From positions 1 through 46,148 of the forward strand of contig CAYQZZ010000010.1 in assembly GCA_964422155.1 (NCBI GenBank): a stretch of 46,148 bases of DNA. The letters run 5' to 3'. How positions within the stretch are numbered: the stretch's first letter is position 1; each line of letters begins with the position of its first letter. Origin of the DNA: JBGPRB01 sp964422155 (GTDB taxonomy: Bacteria > Chloroflexota > Dehalococcoidia > Dehalococcoidales > RBG-16-60-22). The position numbers were made by a program, and so were the translations under genes. The notes under the pieces were generated by a model. It was given only the letters and a program-made list of their open reading frames with translations, was not told where the DNA came from and ran no database searches. Of the stretch, positions 6,596 through 14,947 are shown in pieces.

Positions 6596-6723
6596 ACTTC
6601 ACCCCCTTTATTTTTTAGGTTATTGTTATATACATTTTAGATAGTTTTTGGTAATTTGCTAAATGCTTTTGTCCTCGTTTTTAGATACATCGGTAAAAAG
6701 ATTTTTCCTGATTTTTTCGGCGC

Positions 6724-6762
6724 TGGGGCTGGGAAGGACACAGCATCCGTTTCCCAGCCCCA
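6724..6762. other. Perfect 12-bp-stem hairpin after the stop of the 276-aa gene
   Basis: TGGGGCTGGGAA (6724-6735) pairs exactly with TTCCCAGCCCCA (6751-6762), with a further GGA/TCC pair in the loop. It lies 14 bases past the stop of the gene at 6777. Read on the minus strand it is followed by A-rich rather than T-rich sequence, so it is not a standard intrinsic terminator; an mRNA 3' stabiliser or processing site is possible. Confidence 0.5.
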
Positions 6763-6776
6763 CACCTTACTTATGG

Positions 6777-7607
6777 TCAAGCCACCACCTTTGCTGGCGG
6801 TTTTGCTGACGGCTCATGAGCACCCATAATGATATCTAGTAGGATCGCCAGTACTTGATGAAGTATCGAGGAAAGCTCCTCACCACTGAGACCGAATAAA
6901 TATAGCAGCCATTCCTCAGGTTCGCCATTTGTGTATGGTGCATAGGGAGCTGCAAGAACGGCGTCCGCTTTAGACCCAGAAGTTCTCCCCCAGGCAATGA
7001 GATGGTGAAGGAAGCCGGATTTAATGACACTCATGCTGGGTATCATAGATTCGTTTTTGCCATCCAATAAATCGCCGAAACCCATGGATATGCAATGGAG
7101 TATATGATCTAGGGAATCAGACATTTCCCTTATTTCTCTACCGAATCGGTCATGAGTGTTCACTAGGATAGTCTGATAAGCATTATTGATGACATATGTT
7201 GGAGCTTTGTTTTCGGCAATGATATAGTAGCTGATAAGAAACCTTAGAAACTCCCTTCTGTCGCATGGGGAAGGTGTGCTCTTCTGCATCGCTCTGTCGA
7301 AAGAACCCAGCCCAATACCGATCTTACGCAGAAAAGCACGGAACTCCTTATAGTATTTCTCCCACTCCTCATAATTATCAGGCTCGAGGAGTTGCCAATA
7401 CCTATCGACCAAATGGTCTATTACGACTTGGCCTACCTTTGGCTTGCGCCTCTTTGAGTATTCTTTACTAACGTACTCCTTCATCTGTTCCTTAGTCGGC
7501 CCGTAATTGGCAGAACCCCTGATGTGTAAAATCAATTCAGAAATCATGTTCCCCTTCTCTTTCAGAGAGGTTCGATTATTGAGTTGTGTAGTAGTAGTCT
7601 TCACCAT
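6777..7607 (-). CDS. Hypothetical protein, 276 aa, first gene of backbone operon
   Basis: ATG 7607 (MVKTTTTQLNN) is chosen because GGGGGA lies seven bases upstream; an in-frame start at 7631 is upstream of that site. The protein is largely alpha-helical with aromatic-rich segments (RYWQLLEPDNYEEWEKYYKE, RREFLRFLISYYIIAENK). The C-terminal part has hydrophobic helices (EEWLLYLFGLSGEELSSILH). I find no family. As promoter-proximal gene of the minus-strand operon it may be an element-specific replication or regulatory factor, but that is only positional inference. Confidence 0.7.
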   Translation of the reverse strand: MVKTTTTQLNNRTSLKEKGNMISELILHIRGSANYGPTKEQMKEYVSKEYSKRRKPKVGQVVIDHLVDRYWQLLEPDNYEEWEKYYKEFRAFLRKIGIGLGSFDRAMQKSTPSPCDRREFLRFLISYYIIAENKAPTYVINNAYQTILVNTHDRFGREIREMSDSLDHILHCISMGFGDLLDGKNESMIPSMSVIKSGFLHHLIAWGRTSGSKADAVLAAPYAPYTNGEPEEWLLYLFGLSGEELSSILHQVLAILLDIIMGAHEPSAKPPAKVVA

Positions 7608-7671
7608 TTTATTTCCCCCTTTCTTTCTCAATATTTGGAATTTCTGGGCTTATTGATTCAGTCACTTTGTA

Positions 7672-7690
7672 CTACATGAATAGCACCTCC
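7672..7690 (-). other. Start-stop codon pair with strong ribosome binding site
   Basis: On the minus strand GGAGGTG is followed at normal distance by ATG immediately followed by TAG (7677-7672). It lies upstream of the backbone operon's first gene. It could be a minimal ribosome-stalling element or the relic of a gene start. Confidence 0.3.
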
Positions 7691-7872
7691 ATCAAGATAT
7701 TGCGTATTTCCATTTAAAGTTTAACAAATCGATTTTTCCCACTAACACGTCTGACGATATGCCTATCGTAGGCTCAGTCAAGACCCCCTCAGGCGTGGAC
7801 GGAAATAAATATTTTGGGGAAATACGGAACTTTTTATAAAAGCTATATATTCGCATCTATTTTAAGTTGTGC

Positions 7873-7878
7873 TATAAT
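7873..7878 (+). promoter_or_regulatory. -10 element for the structured leader
   Basis: A perfect TATAAT in TGCTATAATC. Transcription would begin about 7885, exactly at the base of the long hairpin that follows. The -35 region is poor. The preceding part of the 7608-8059 gap holds an ACGATA/TATCGT hairpin near 7755 and no supported gene. Confidence 0.55.
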
Positions 7879-7885
7879 CATCTTT

Positions 7886-8059
7886 GCGAGGCAAAAGTCA
7901 AGGGTTTTAAAGCCCGGATGCATACGGAGGCACAATATGTGCCCCCTCTGTAGGTGTGTATGCATCGGCTTTTGCCTCGCAGCGAAGTTTGGTGCCTCAC
8001 CCTGCGAGGGGGCTACCCTTTAGGCTTTCTCCAGGGGAAGGCAAAAGGAGGAAGCTGTT
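7886..8059 (+). ncRNA. Structured leader RNA, possible riboswitch, unclassified
   Basis: GCGAGGCAAAAG (7886-7897) pairs perfectly with CTTTTGCCTCGC (7969-7980). Nested inside are GATGCATAC with GTATGCATC (9 bp), GGCACA with TGTGCC, and GGG/CCC flanking TTTTAAAG. A further GC-rich hairpin (CCTC/GAGG within GGT...ACC) follows before the ribosome binding site AGGAGG of the lipoprotein gene. A long outer stem closing a multi-helix junction at the 5' end of an mRNA is how riboswitch aptamers look. I compared it by eye with c-di-GMP, c-di-AMP, TPP, SAM and cobalamin consensus motifs and found no match. Confidence 0.5.
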
Positions 8060-9853
8060 ATGAACCCATCCACCAAATACCAGAACTGGAGAAAGCTGAT
8101 ACCCATTCTTCTTGTCCTCTGCCTGACAGCAATTCTCACCCTAACTAGCTGTATTACGGTAAACCAGCCAGCAATCCCACCATCCACTGAACCACCACAA
8201 ACGCAGGAGTCGAAACCCATCCCAGTATTGCCTGCACCTACACCAGTGCCGACTCCTGCGCCGACACCTACACCAACTCAAGAACTCCCTCTTCCCCAGA
8301 TAGAAGCATTCATTGCCGACCCAAGCTATAACCCTGGTGGTCAACAATTAGCCGGATTAAGCGACGCCAAGATTGCAGTTGATACAGCATGGCAGGCTTG
8401 GTATGGACAAACATACTCATATTATCAAACAAGTCCTGCTTTGAGCGACCAGTATAAGCCCTGGGGCATAAGCCAGCTTCAGGAAGTTCTGGATGAATTT
8501 AAAAAGACTCCATGGGTGAGTCTATATGATTCGAGCTATTTCTGCTGTAGGCACATGAGTGCATTATTACAAAGGGAACTTACTATCCGAGAGTTTGAAT
8601 CATGGATTGTGATAGGGAAAGACCCCAAAGTATCTACCGGACACGCCTGGGTGGTCGTATTCCTGCGCTCACCAAGTATTCAGCTTGTGCCGGTAGAGGC
8701 GACAGCTCTTGAAATACCACAATCGGGGAAAACATATCGTTTCTCTAACGGCGTTGTACAGACATATGATGACTACAGCCGTCAGGGATGGGTGCTCCAA
8801 GACATCTATCAGGCCCAAGCCTGGGCAAAAGGCTGGTGGGGGCTGAATGATTTCGGCTGGTGGAACAAGACTAACGTATTGACGAAGCTGGGGCTACCGA
8901 CCTTAATCACAACACCTACACCGGCACCAGTAGTGCCTACGCCGAAGCCAACTCAGTACACCTTATCGACGTCCATTAGCCCGCCAGGAAGCGGCACTGT
9001 CAGCCTTAACCCACCCGGTAGCACCTATGATTCTGGTACTAGAGTTTCCCTGACGGCCACGGCAGCTTCTGGCTACTACTTCGTTTCATGGAGTGGAATA
9101 CCAGGTTCTGCCCCAGCGCCAACTCCAACACCCACACCACTTCTTCCGGCGCCAATAACCTCAACAATCTCGATTATTATGGATTCAAACAAGAGCGTAG
9201 TTGCCAATTTTGCACGGGTGATTCTACCTTATGTGCGTGCCAATTCACCAACGGGGTTGTCTTCTGGGAAAATGAATCAGACCCTGACATTTTCAACAAC
9301 GGCAAACACCAACATAGCGGGCAATCCGGAATACCAATTTGATTGGGGAGACGGAAGCTCTTCCAGTTGGTCATCTTCACCTAGTGCTTCACACTCTTGG
9401 GCAAACCCTGGCACATACATTGTGAGAGCCCAAGCAAGAATTGCTGGTTTTCCATCTGAGTGGTCCTTTGGTAATGAAGTGAAGATAGAAACAGAATCTA
9501 CGGCTACACCCCAGCGCATACAGTACACTATGCCTGGATGGGGAATCTTGGGCTGTGTTGTGTCTTATACCAAAGAGTGCCAAGCAGGTGAGAGGATTAC
9601 TGGTTTTGTAGAGCTTACCGGGACATATTACAGTGTTGACTGGAGTTATGAATGGACTTTCCAGATACTTGGCCCAGGGGGAGAGTCAGTACAAATTTGG
9701 AAAGGGCGTTGGGATAATAGCAACCATCATGATTTCAGTTTTACTGCGTCATACGCTGGTACCTACAAAATCAGAGTGAGTCATGCCAGTAACTATCCCA
9801 AGAATCTAGTAATTGAGATTCAGCCACCAGGTTGGGGGTATAGTGTGCCATAA
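8060..9853 (+). CDS. Secreted lipoprotein: transglutaminase-like domain, InlB-type repeat, PKD domain
   Basis: A basic start plus hydrophobic segment ends in LTSC (residues 28-31), a lipobox. A Pro/Thr linker (residues 40-75) follows. Residues 80-290 form a transglutaminase-like papain-fold domain with SSYFCCRHMSALLQ (Cys) and STGHAWVVVF (His). Residues 300-390 match a divergent InlB B-repeat (PPGSGTVSLNPPG, GTRVSLTA, GYYFVSWSG, NKSVVANFA). Residues 390-475 are a PKD-type domain (FDWGDGSSSS, PGTYIVRAQA). The last ~110 residues look like another beta-sandwich. It is likely membrane-anchored outside the cell, processing or binding a cell-surface polymer. AGGAGG precedes the start and a structured leader lies upstream. 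Confidence 0.85.
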   Translation: MNPSTKYQNWRKLIPILLVLCLTAILTLTSCITVNQPAIPPSTEPPQTQESKPIPVLPAPTPVPTPAPTPTPTQELPLPQIEAFIADPSYNPGGQQLAGLSDAKIAVDTAWQAWYGQTYSYYQTSPALSDQYKPWGISQLQEVLDEFKKTPWVSLYDSSYFCCRHMSALLQRELTIREFESWIVIGKDPKVSTGHAWVVVFLRSPSIQLVPVEATALEIPQSGKTYRFSNGVVQTYDDYSRQGWVLQDIYQAQAWAKGWWGLNDFGWWNKTNVLTKLGLPTLITTPTPAPVVPTPKPTQYTLSTSISPPGSGTVSLNPPGSTYDSGTRVSLTATAASGYYFVSWSGIPGSAPAPTPTPTPLLPAPITSTISIIMDSNKSVVANFARVILPYVRANSPTGLSSGKMNQTLTFSTTANTNIAGNPEYQFDWGDGSSSSWSSSPSASHSWANPGTYIVRAQARIAGFPSEWSFGNEVKIETESTATPQRIQYTMPGWGILGCVVSYTKECQAGERITGFVELTGTYYSVDWSYEWTFQILGPGGESVQIWKGRWDNSNHHDFSFTASYAGTYKIRVSHASNYPKNLVIEIQPPGWGYSVP

Positions 9854-9867
9854 GTGCAATAAAGTCT

Positions 9868-9927
9868 GGGTAGGTAAGCGCCAAAAGCACTGTATATCTT
9901 GACAAAAGGTCGCATCAAGATTAAAGT
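9868..9927 (+). promoter_or_regulatory. Dispersed promoter repeat, copy 1
   Basis: Shares AAG-GCCAAAA, then TATATCTTGACA, with the copies at 11568 and 16706. -35 TTGACA at 9899-9904, a 17-bp spacer and TAAAGT at 9922-9927. It drives the PD-(D/E)XK-like gene; the start codon at 9938 is only about 3-4 bases from the predicted transcription start. Confidence 0.65.
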
Positions 9928-9937
9928 CTCCAATGCA

Positions 9938-10633
9938 ATGAGTAAATTCTTTATCTCAGCAAACAAACCAGAAGACTGGAAGTCCTTGTTAGCTGGCCCA
10001 GACAAGCACTGGCGAACAGGCTACTCAGCTAAAACCCTAGCCTACTCCTGGCAAGAAGCTGACGACTTCCCACCCGAGGTTAGAAAGGTGTTTCAGGACT
10101 CCGGTATTTCTGTGTTCAAGGACATCGAGATGCTGATGGCTTTCCCCGAATATAAAGTGCCGTTACCAGGTGGGAAGAGGGCCTCACAAAGCGACATCTT
10201 CATTTTAGCTAAGAGTAATGAGCAACTTATCTCAATAACCGTTGAAGGCAAAGTTGATGAGCCATTTGGAGAGATAATCTCCGAGTGGAAACTGAAGGAC
10301 ATGGGCGGTAAAGAGGATAGGTTGAATTTTCTATGTGACCAATTGATGCTCAGAATAGAAGCGGTTGATAACATTCACTATCAACTGCTACACAGAACAG
10401 CATCTGCGGTAATTGAAGCAAAGAAATTTAATGCTCCAATTGCGTTGATGCTTGTCCATGCCTTTGAAAAGACGAAAGAGAAGTATGATGAGAGCTTCCA
10501 AGCTTATTGTCAGTTTTTGAGTCTATTTAGTAAGCAAGGAGAAGAGAATACCATCGTATTACTGAAGAGATTGGGCTCAGTAAATTTGTATGGTGGATGG
10601 GTGAAGGGTAACAAAGAGTACTTGGAGGTATAG
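9938..10633 (+). CDS. PD-(D/E)XK-like nuclease-fold protein
   Basis: The core SDIFILAKSNEQLISITVEGK has the spacing of a PD-(D/E)XK nuclease active site: D86, E103, K105 counted from ATG 9938. The N-terminal WRTGYSAKTLAYSWQEA block and a C-terminal helical region ending GGWVKGNKEYLEV fit a domain I remember as an uncharacterised DUF seen near restriction genes. ATG 9938 is chosen because an earlier TTG at 9899 lies in the -35 box of the gene's own promoter. No ribosome binding site is visible, so translation may be near-leaderless. A DNA-cleaving or defence role is inferred from fold and island location. Confidence 0.65.
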   Translation: MSKFFISANKPEDWKSLLAGPDKHWRTGYSAKTLAYSWQEADDFPPEVRKVFQDSGISVFKDIEMLMAFPEYKVPLPGGKRASQSDIFILAKSNEQLISITVEGKVDEPFGEIISEWKLKDMGGKEDRLNFLCDQLMLRIEAVDNIHYQLLHRTASAVIEAKKFNAPIALMLVHAFEKTKEKYDESFQAYCQFLSLFSKQGEENTIVLLKRLGSVNLYGGWVKGNKEYLEV

Positions 10634-10636
10634 GTC

Positions 10637-10945
10637 ATGTCGTGGTACCTTTACCTTGCCTACTTCTTCGCCGGCATTTTCCTCACTAACGGTATACCTC
10701 ACTTCGTGCAAGGTATATCCGGAAAGAGGTTTTCAAGTCCGTTTGCTGAACCTCCTAGAGGAGAGTCATCGCCAGTGGTGAATGTGATTTGGGGAATGTT
10801 CAACTTCGCTGTCGGATATGTGCTTATATTTGGAGTTGGTAATTTCACGTTTGGGATAACCATTGATGTTTTGATGGTTGGATTAGGTATTCTTATTACG
10901 GCGATTGGATTGGCTTGGCATTTTGGACGTATTAGAAGTCGGTGA
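10637..10945 (+). CDS. Conserved three-TM membrane protein
   Basis: Residues 5-20 (YLAYFFAGIFLTNGIPHFVQ), 47-68 (VVNVIWGMFNFAVGYVLIFG) and 75-95 (IDVLMVGLGILITAIGLAWH) are membrane segments. The motif GIPHFVQGISGKRFSSPFA followed by PPRGESSP is characteristic of a widespread but unnamed family of small membrane proteins, from memory. It starts 3 bases after the PD-(D/E)XK gene stop and overlaps or abuts the zincin gene, so the three form an operon. Function unknown. Confidence 0.75.
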   Translation: MSWYLYLAYFFAGIFLTNGIPHFVQGISGKRFSSPFAEPPRGESSPVVNVIWGMFNFAVGYVLIFGVGNFTFGITIDVLMVGLGILITAIGLAWHFGRIRSR

Positions 10946-10977
10946 TACAATTATTCGGAGTTGGTTATGGGTGGAAA

Positions 10978-11553
10978 ATGATAAACGACAGCAATAAAAA
11001 ACCCTCTACTGGGGACATTCTCGGATTCAAAATCGTAGGTGCGACATCCGAAGAAGAGAATCAGCTAATAAAGATTCTTTGCTATCTTCCCAAGTCTCAC
11101 AGAAAGGCGGTTAAGCTACTAAGAATCATAAACGAATCCGAGTGGAATGATTTCCTTATTCATCTGAGTAAGGCTGCTGGTATAACCTCGGTGGGGGTGC
11201 CAGAGCCTATGTTAATACGAGAGAGGTGCAAAGATAAGCTCATTTACTACGCATTACATGAAATGGCTCATGCAATCTGGCACAATTTTCTAACTGAAGA
11301 TGAGAGGCAAGATTTCCTTGATATGATAGAGTTGGTAAGAGGGGATGAAATACAGACCATCACATGGTATGCGGATATTAGTAGTTTTAATGAGCATTTT
11401 GCTGAAGCGTATGCTCATTATGCGCTAAAGCCTAGCTACTTACGCAGAAAAGAACCGGATGTTTACCGCTGGTTTAAGAACTATGTTTTTCACGGAGACA
11501 CCTACTTGTTCCTAGAGGAAAAACTCAAGAGTACAGACTCCGCAACATTTTAG
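10978..11553 (+). CDS. Zinc metallopeptidase-like protein (HExxH)
   Basis: HEMAHAIWH gives the HExxH zinc motif (residues 94-98 from ATG 10978). FNEHFAEAYAHYAL 45 residues later can supply the third ligand, as in anthrax-lethal-factor-like gluzincins (NEHFAEAYA pattern). No signal peptide, so it is probably cytoplasmic. ATG 10978 is favoured by GGGTGG four bases upstream; an alternative GTG at 10942 overlaps the previous stop as GTGA and would add 12 residues. It is the last gene of a three-gene cargo operon with a nuclease-like protein and a membrane protein. A toxin or defence effector role is possible but unproven. Confidence 0.75.
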   Translation: MINDSNKKPSTGDILGFKIVGATSEEENQLIKILCYLPKSHRKAVKLLRIINESEWNDFLIHLSKAAGITSVGVPEPMLIRERCKDKLIYYALHEMAHAIWHNFLTEDERQDFLDMIELVRGDEIQTITWYADISSFNEHFAEAYAHYALKPSYLRRKEPDVYRWFKNYVFHGDTYLFLEEKLKSTDSATF

Positions 11554-11567
11554 TATATTAGAAGTAG

Positions 11568-11645
11568 CTTTGCTTGTTGCTGCTTGAATAGGGAAGTGCC
11601 AAAACCTCTGTGTATCTTGACAGAAATCCAAATCGGGGTTAGAGT
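11568..11645 (+). promoter_or_regulatory. Dispersed promoter repeat, copy 2, apparently orphan
   Basis: Aligns closely with 16706-16787 over about 80 bp, including TTTGCTTG, TTGAATAG-GAAGT-CCAAAAC and TGTATCTTGACA. -35 TTGACA 11617-11622, 17-bp spacer, TAGAGT 11640-11645. No convincing gene follows: the next 490 bp hold only a 37-codon frame (11650-11763) and a 17-codon frame (11946-11999, with AGGAAGG upstream). A cargo gene may have been lost here. Confidence 0.6.
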
Positions 11646-12038
11646 TCTCATGAATGGAACTTTGATATGCAATTCAAGGGGTAAAAATTATCCAGTTATT
11701 TGTTTCGCCCTGATTAGTACAAATGCTCCTAGGTTGCTTAACCCGGTAATTCTTGCATTCTAGTGCGTGATAATTATACTAGACCAGATTTTTCCCCACA
11801 GTTTAAATTTCATCATGGCCGTTATATTACCCCATAACCGAGGTTACAGCTAGTTTATATTTCTATCTTCTTTAAAATGGAAGGCTAAAAGAGGCGATTT
11901 GTCGCTTTGTAATAGTCCTGCAAATGGGGAGCTAGGAAGGTTAAAATGGCCAAAGAAATTGAGTCATTTGAACTAATGCAAGGTAAGGCAAGGGTTTGAT
12001 AGTCCCTTCTTCAAATAATTCTAATACATACATCGCGC

Positions 12039-12121
12039 TATATATCACGTATTTCTATTATTATATATTGCATATATATAGTGATATATATCTTGACAAA
12101 TGCTGTTTCTTATGCTAATTT
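12039..12121 (+). promoter_or_regulatory. Promoter of the GHKL operon with flanking inverted repeat
   Basis: TATATATCAC (12039-12048) and GTGATATATA (12081-12090) form a 10-bp inverted repeat just upstream of -35 TTGACA (12093-12098), with a 17-bp spacer and TAATTT (12116-12121). The sequence before the -35 (ATATCTTGACA) matches the other three cargo promoters. The palindrome arms could be a repressor or activator site. Confidence 0.6.
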
Positions 12122-12142
12122 TATTATACATAGGAGGATTAT

Positions 12143-12394
12143 ATGGCTGAAAATATTAAACAGGTATCCCCAAGAAACAATATTAAACGCCAAAGATTCA
12201 TCAGGATTGTTGAGAGCAGAGTTAATAAAATACTCTACAATTTAGATAACTTGGGCAAATGCTCAAATAAAAGAAACTATGAATATTCTGAAGAGGAAGT
12301 TAGAAAAATATTCAGGGAGATAGAACGTAAAGTTAAGGAAATTAAATTACAGTTCCATGGTGGAGCGAGAAATAAAGGTAAATTCAGACTTTAA
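12143..12394 (+). CDS. Small basic helical protein paired with the GHKL ATPase
   Basis: 83 residues, strongly basic, with KRQRFIRIVESRVNKIL, then NLGKCSNKRNYEYSEEEV and RKIFREIERKVKEIKLQF. TAGGAGG precedes the ATG by five bases. It sits 20 bp upstream of the ATPase gene in the same operon. I recall very similar small proteins next to restriction- or methylase-type loci, unnamed. High Lys/Arg content and amphipathic helices fit DNA binding or a structural partner. Function unproven. Confidence 0.72.
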   Translation: MAENIKQVSPRNNIKRQRFIRIVESRVNKILYNLDNLGKCSNKRNYEYSEEEVRKIFREIERKVKEIKLQFHGGARNKGKFRL

Positions 12395-12414
12395 GAGTTC
12401 GGGGGGAGGATACT

Positions 12415-14919
12415 ATGACAAATGACGAAGTTAAGAAAATGTGCCTGACCCTTTTGCATGCTGATTCAGAGGCGGAAGTAATTAAAATCCTTACCGAAAA
12501 AGGATTCTGGGAGAAGGCAGAATTCTGGCGGTACTACGGTGATAAGGAGGATAACTTTTCTACGACTGGAAATCAGCAGAGCCGACCAGAAGCAGCATTG
12601 GTTGAGAAGGTTGTTAATTCTGTTGATGCAGTATTAATGAATGCCTGTTGGCTTACGGGGATTTCTCCAGAGAATAGTGTAGCTCCAAAGAGTATTTACG
12701 AAGCTGTCGCGCTGTACTTTGGTGGAGATGTAAAGAAATATGATACCCTTGGCCATATAGGGTATTGGCCTACACAAAAGAGGACTGAAGTATCTCGGCT
12801 TATTACCGTTGTTGCTACTGGAGAACGTTCAAACCCTTCTTTCACGATTTCGGACGCCGGTGAGGGGCAAACTCCCAACAAGATGCCAGATACACTTCTT
12901 GACCTAAGTCATAAGAATAAACTTGGCGTGCATTTTGTACAAGGGAAGTTTAACATGGGAAGTACCGGAGTATTCCAGTTCTGTGGTAGGCACAACCTGC
13001 AACTTATCATAACTCGTAGGAATCCTAATATCGTAAAATATACGCCTTCGGATAATTCTGATAATCAATGGAGCTTCACTGTTATCAGAAGAGAAAACCC
13101 AACCCCTGGTCGTAAGAGTTCAGTTTATACTTACCTGGCACCATTGGGAGCTATGCAGAAACCGCGCAGTGGAGATGTCTTACGTTTTAGTTCAAATACC
13201 CTTCCGATTTTTCCTGACGGACGTAACCCATATGGGCGAGATGGTGAATGGGGTACAGCAATAAAACTATATGAATATGCTGCATCAGGATTCCGTACAA
13301 ATATGATGTTGCGTGACGGACTACTTTCTAGGCTTGATATACTTCTACCGGAAATAGCTTTACCAATTCGTTTGCACGAGTGTCGTGATTACAAAGGGCA
13401 TACTGGAAGCTTTGAAACAACGGTTAGTGGATTGAGTGTTAGACTTGAAGACAATAAAGCGGAAAATTTGGAAGATGATTTCCCAGGTACATCTTCACTG
13501 GTAGCACTTGGAGAGAAGATGACGGTAAAAATTTATGCTTTTAAAAAGGACAGAGCGCAGACATACAGAAAGAATGAAGGGATAATCTTCACTGTAAATG
13601 GACAAACACACGCCTACCTGCCACTGAGTTTCTTTAGTAGGAAGAACGTTGGAATGGGACGTTTAGATGATTCCATACTTGTTGTGGTTGATTGTACTAA
13701 TCTAAGCGGAAGAGCTCGCGAAGACTTGTTTATGAACAGCCGAGATAGGTTAAGAAATCATGAACTCAGAGATGAGATAGAACGAGAGCTAGAAATACTA
13801 ATAAGAGACCATTCTGGGCTTAGAGCTTTGCGTGAGAAACGCCGAAATGAGGAGATACAGGCACAGGTTGGAAATTCCAAACCACTGGAGGAAGCTATTA
13901 AGTCCATATTGAAGTCCTCGCCTTCTCTTTCATCATTGTTTTTAACGGGAACAAGATTGTCGAGTCCATTTAAGACAAAACAAGTTTCTTCCGAAGATAA
14001 GCCTTATAAAGGTAATTTGCATCCATCCTACTTCAAATTTCAGAAGCTTGATTATGGGAAGGTGCTTGAGCGTACTACTGCGATTAATATGCGTTGTCGA
14101 GTCACATTTGAGACTGATGTGGATAATGACTATTTCTATCGGCTACAAAATAGAGGAAAATTCAATTTACTTATTGTGGACAGCGGAGAAGCAAAAGAAG
14201 TTAATACGTATAGTCTCAATCTCCAGAACGGTAAAGCAACGTTGAACGTAAGGTTACTGGTTAATTGTTCAGTAGGGGATAAGTACAAATATGAAGCGAG
14301 AGTAACGGATGAAGTCATACTTAAACCATTTGTTAATTCATTCGTGGTTACAATAGGTCAACCTCAAACTTTGCAGTTAAAACTTCCCATCAAGGGTGGT
14401 AAACCACCTTCAAACAAAGATGGAAACCAACGAGAAATTCCAACAGGTATGCAAATACCCGAAGTCAACGAGGTTTACGAGCAGGACTGGGAAAAGCGCA
14501 AGCATAAATTTGACCAGTATTCTGCACTTGAGATTCTTCAAGAAGAAGCTGCCAATATTGAGGAAACCGGATACGGAAGTAATGCTATATACAGCTTTTG
14601 GGTCAACATGGACAATATTTATTTTAAAGCAGAGGAAAAATATAGCAAAACTAGCCCTGATATAATTAAAGCAAGATACAAATATGGCTTAGTTTTAATA
14701 GGAATGGCTTTAATACAGGCCGATGCAGCAACTGATAAATTAAAAGTAGCTAACGAATCCAATGGCGAAGCGACCAATGGTGAAGAGCTTCCTTTAGCTG
14801 AAAGGGTTTATAAAGCATCTTCGGCTATTGCACCTGTACTATTGCCATTAATAGAATCACTTGGTAATCTTACCGAAGATCAGGTTAAAGTCGGTAGCCA
14901 GGTTGGTGATGATGAGTAG
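12415..14919 (+). CDS. GHKL-type ATPase, probable defence protein
   Basis: An 834-residue protein with a GHKL (gyrase/Hsp90/MutL) ATP-binding fold. Motif N is E64-x3-N68-x2-D71-A72 in ALVEKVVNSVDAVLMN; the ATP lid Gly motif is DAGEG (147-151); a glycine-rich segment FNMGSTGVFQF (179-189) follows. The middle (about 390-450) reads HAYLPLSFFSRKNVGMGRL with SGRAREDLFMNSRDRLRNHE, as in MutL/MORC-like transducer domains. The C-terminal 170 residues are helical. No nuclease motif is visible. GGGGGGAGG precedes the start. It follows the small basic protein and converges with a DNA methyltransferase (28 bp between stops). I infer an anti-phage or DNA-surveillance module; I cannot match it to a named system. 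Confidence 0.82.
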   Translation: MTNDEVKKMCLTLLHADSEAEVIKILTEKGFWEKAEFWRYYGDKEDNFSTTGNQQSRPEAALVEKVVNSVDAVLMNACWLTGISPENSVAPKSIYEAVALYFGGDVKKYDTLGHIGYWPTQKRTEVSRLITVVATGERSNPSFTISDAGEGQTPNKMPDTLLDLSHKNKLGVHFVQGKFNMGSTGVFQFCGRHNLQLIITRRNPNIVKYTPSDNSDNQWSFTVIRRENPTPGRKSSVYTYLAPLGAMQKPRSGDVLRFSSNTLPIFPDGRNPYGRDGEWGTAIKLYEYAASGFRTNMMLRDGLLSRLDILLPEIALPIRLHECRDYKGHTGSFETTVSGLSVRLEDNKAENLEDDFPGTSSLVALGEKMTVKIYAFKKDRAQTYRKNEGIIFTVNGQTHAYLPLSFFSRKNVGMGRLDDSILVVVDCTNLSGRAREDLFMNSRDRLRNHELRDEIERELEILIRDHSGLRALREKRRNEEIQAQVGNSKPLEEAIKSILKSSPSLSSLFLTGTRLSSPFKTKQVSSEDKPYKGNLHPSYFKFQKLDYGKVLERTTAINMRCRVTFETDVDNDYFYRLQNRGKFNLLIVDSGEAKEVNTYSLNLQNGKATLNVRLLVNCSVGDKYKYEARVTDEVILKPFVNSFVVTIGQPQTLQLKLPIKGGKPPSNKDGNQREIPTGMQIPEVNEVYEQDWEKRKHKFDQYSALEILQEEAANIEETGYGSNAIYSFWVNMDNIYFKAEEKYSKTSPDIIKARYKYGLVLIGMALIQADAATDKLKVANESNGEATNGEELPLAERVYKASSAIAPVLLPLIESLGNLTEDQVKVGSQVGDDE

Positions 14920-14947
14920 TTACAAGCTCAAATAAAGCAGTAAGCAC

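Noticed and set aside
6724..6762. Intrinsic terminator interpretation of the 12-bp hairpin
   Set aside because: No T-run follows the stem on either strand.
11650..11763. 37-codon frame after promoter repeat copy 2
   Set aside because: No ribosome binding site, begins at about the predicted transcription start and has no recognisable pattern; kept only as a possible relic.
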